64,000 nucleotides of DNA from NCBI RefSeq assembly GCF_037027585.1, contig NZ_JAXCLE010000009.1, positions 1 through 64,000 of the forward strand, written 5' to 3'. The notes beneath the pieces were generated by a model that made no database searches, was not told where the DNA came from, and worked only from the letters and a program-made list of their open reading frames with translations. Numbering within the stretch: position 1 is the first letter of the stretch; each line of letters opens with the position of its first letter. The position numbers were made by a program, and so were the translations under genes. Source of the stretch: Solibacillus ferritrahens. GTDB taxonomy: Bacteria; Bacillota; Bacilli; Bacillales_A; Planococcaceae. Positions 63,213 to 64,000 of the stretch are shown here, piece after piece.

Positions 63213-63671
63213 AAATACTGCCTGTCCAATTTTTGTTAGTATTAGCAATGTGATTGCACCACAAGCATCGATTACTACATCTTCTATAAGCCCCCTGCGC
63301 CCAGGAATCATACTTTGACGATACTCATCCAGGGATGCAATTACAGTTACTGTGAAAAAAGCAAGTACAGTAGGGAATTTCCATTTCAGCCTACTATAGA
63401 AAATATAAAAGATGACCGCGAGTAATCCATAGCCCAAAAAATGGACACCTTTTCGGAACAGGAATTCCAAAAACTTATAGTAGCCTTCAGATTCAACCGA
63501 TATTATTTTCCCCCAATAAGGAATTTGGAATTGACTTAAAAAGTCTTCAAAAGGTTTATCCTCTAAAACTTCTTTTAATAAGGGAATTATCGTTTGCTGT
63601 TCATACCTCATATTGGACATGACTGCAACAATGATAAGACCAATTATTACGAATGATATAGCTTTTTTCAT
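63201..63671 (-). CDS. VanZ-family membrane protein
   Basis: A 156-residue protein with an N-terminal helix and three more helices. KGVHFLGYGLLAVIFY and the DEYRQSMIPGRRGLIEDVVIDACGA motif define the VanZ-like family, whose vanZ member gives low-level teicoplanin resistance. No other van genes are nearby. It overlaps the upstream gene by 4 nt. Confidence 0.88.
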   Translation of the reverse strand: MKKAISFVIIGLIIVAVMSNMRYEQQTIIPLLKEVLEDKPFEDFLSQFQIPYWGKIISVESEGYYKFLEFLFRKGVHFLGYGLLAVIFYIFYSRLKWKFPTVLAFFTVTVIASLDEYRQSMIPGRRGLIEDVVIDACGAITLLILTKIGQAVFKKS

Positions 63672-64000
63672 CGATGCTCTGTATACCGTTCAGTTTTCGT
63701 CCAATTATGGATGTCAGTAATATTGTGCAATGTTTGAGCTTTTTCGTAGGCATCCAGATTTTGTTCCAACTGTGTGATTGTACGTGCACCAATTAATGTA
63801 GAGGCAATCGTATGATATTGCAGATTGAATGCAAGCGCAGCAGCATGGACATCGCTGTACTGTTGTTCAATTTTCTGTAAAATTTCCTCGGCAGTAGATT
63901 TCTCATAGCCCATATATGAACCCAATCGTTGGCGCCATTCATTAGTAAGTAGTCCTTTTGCAATGGAGCCACGTGTAACGACTGATGCGTCCGTCTTTTC
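63668..64000 (-). CDS. Aldo/keto reductase, C-terminal part (5' end outside window)
   Basis: An open frame enters from the window edge and covers the last 110 residues. SVVTRGSIAKGLLTNEW and TIASTLIGARTITQLEQNLD are the typical C-terminal features of the aldo/keto reductase barrel. Catalytic residues lie outside the window. Substrate unknown. Confidence 0.8.
   Translation of the reverse strand, partial: EKTDASVVTRGSIAKGLLTNEWRQRLGSYMGYEKSTAEEILQKIEQQYSDVHAAALAFNLQYHTIASTLIGARTITQLEQNLDAYEKAQTLHNITDIHNWTKTERYTEHR

Overview
The window reads as the chromosome of a low-GC, Gram-positive member of the Bacillales. The best fit is the Planococcaceae (Solibacillus/Lysinibacillus-like). That placement is inferred from gene content and order, the AT-rich codon use, strong AGGAGG-type ribosome binding sites, a sigma-W-type promoter, and the absence of any outer-membrane machinery. 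The backbone is the well-known 'yqf' cluster of Bacillus: pgpH-ybeY-dgkA-cdd-era-recO, then glyS/ccpN/yqfL/dnaG/sigA/cccA/trmK/nif3/ispH/yqfQ/cshB/nfo, followed by a zinc-uptake operon. It differs from the B. subtilis order as I remember it: phoH is not directly upstream of pgpH, yqzL is missing, a CapA-type gene sits between era and recO, and glyQS is replaced by one dimeric-type glycyl-tRNA synthetase on the opposite strand.

Layout. 0-0.56 kb: non-coding, with a palindrome array and a possible structured RNA. 0.56-7.1 kb: c-di-AMP hydrolase, rRNA maturation, lipid kinase, cytidine deaminase, Era, CapA-like protein, RecO. 7.2-9.4 kb: metallo-beta-lactamase-fold protein, EcsC-like protein, one unknown. 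9.5-17.8 kb: a compact catabolic operon (two acyl-CoA dehydrogenases, crotonase, TAXI lipoprotein, fused TRAP permease, family III CoA-transferase) followed by an IclR regulator. It looks like a complete import-activate-dehydrogenate-hydrate module for an unidentified carboxylate. 17.8-29.2 kb: palindrome array, T-box-controlled glyS with a leftover second glyS 3' end, ccpN-yqfL, dnaG-sigA, cytochrome c, trmK-nif3. 29.2-34.8 kb: repeat-rich intergenic DNA, an unusual dihydroorotate-dehydrogenase-like/membrane fusion, ispH, a short-chain dehydrogenase with a broken leader, yqfQ. 35.1-42.1 kb: cshB, nfo, PBP4-type peptidase, pcp, znuCB-zur with a Zur box.

42.1-47.5 kb: a cobalamin riboswitch controls a corrinoid salvage operon (adenosyltransferase-like protein, BtuF, CobU, CobS, CobC, a second CobU-like protein, and a probable alpha-ribazole transporter/kinase pair CblT-CblS). 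Together these would import alpha-ribazole and corrinoid and assemble the nucleotide loop without CobT. 47.6-54 kb: ilvE, flotillin/NfeD behind a sigma-W promoter, the stump of an ECF sigma factor next to membrane proteins, and a 5'-nucleotidase. 54-64 kb: heme monooxygenase-like protein, TPR protein, a phased repeat array, a Lia-type envelope-stress operon (liaI-like, liaH/pspA, liaF, liaS, liaR plus a small membrane protein), yneF, luxS, a hydrolase, thiolase, DUF3886, VanZ and a partial aldo/keto reductase.

The least-explained structures are: (1) three intergenic arrays of 25-bp palindromes with the same rigid 51-61-51 bp spacing; (2) a nine-copy TTCTAATA array with about 20.5-bp period; (3) two longer repeats with covarying terminal inverted repeats; (4) the TRAP/CoA-transferase operon; (5) the DHODH-like membrane fusion; (6) the paired, complementary-defective CobU-like proteins. 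No tRNA, rRNA, CRISPR array, intact insertion sequence or prophage was seen.
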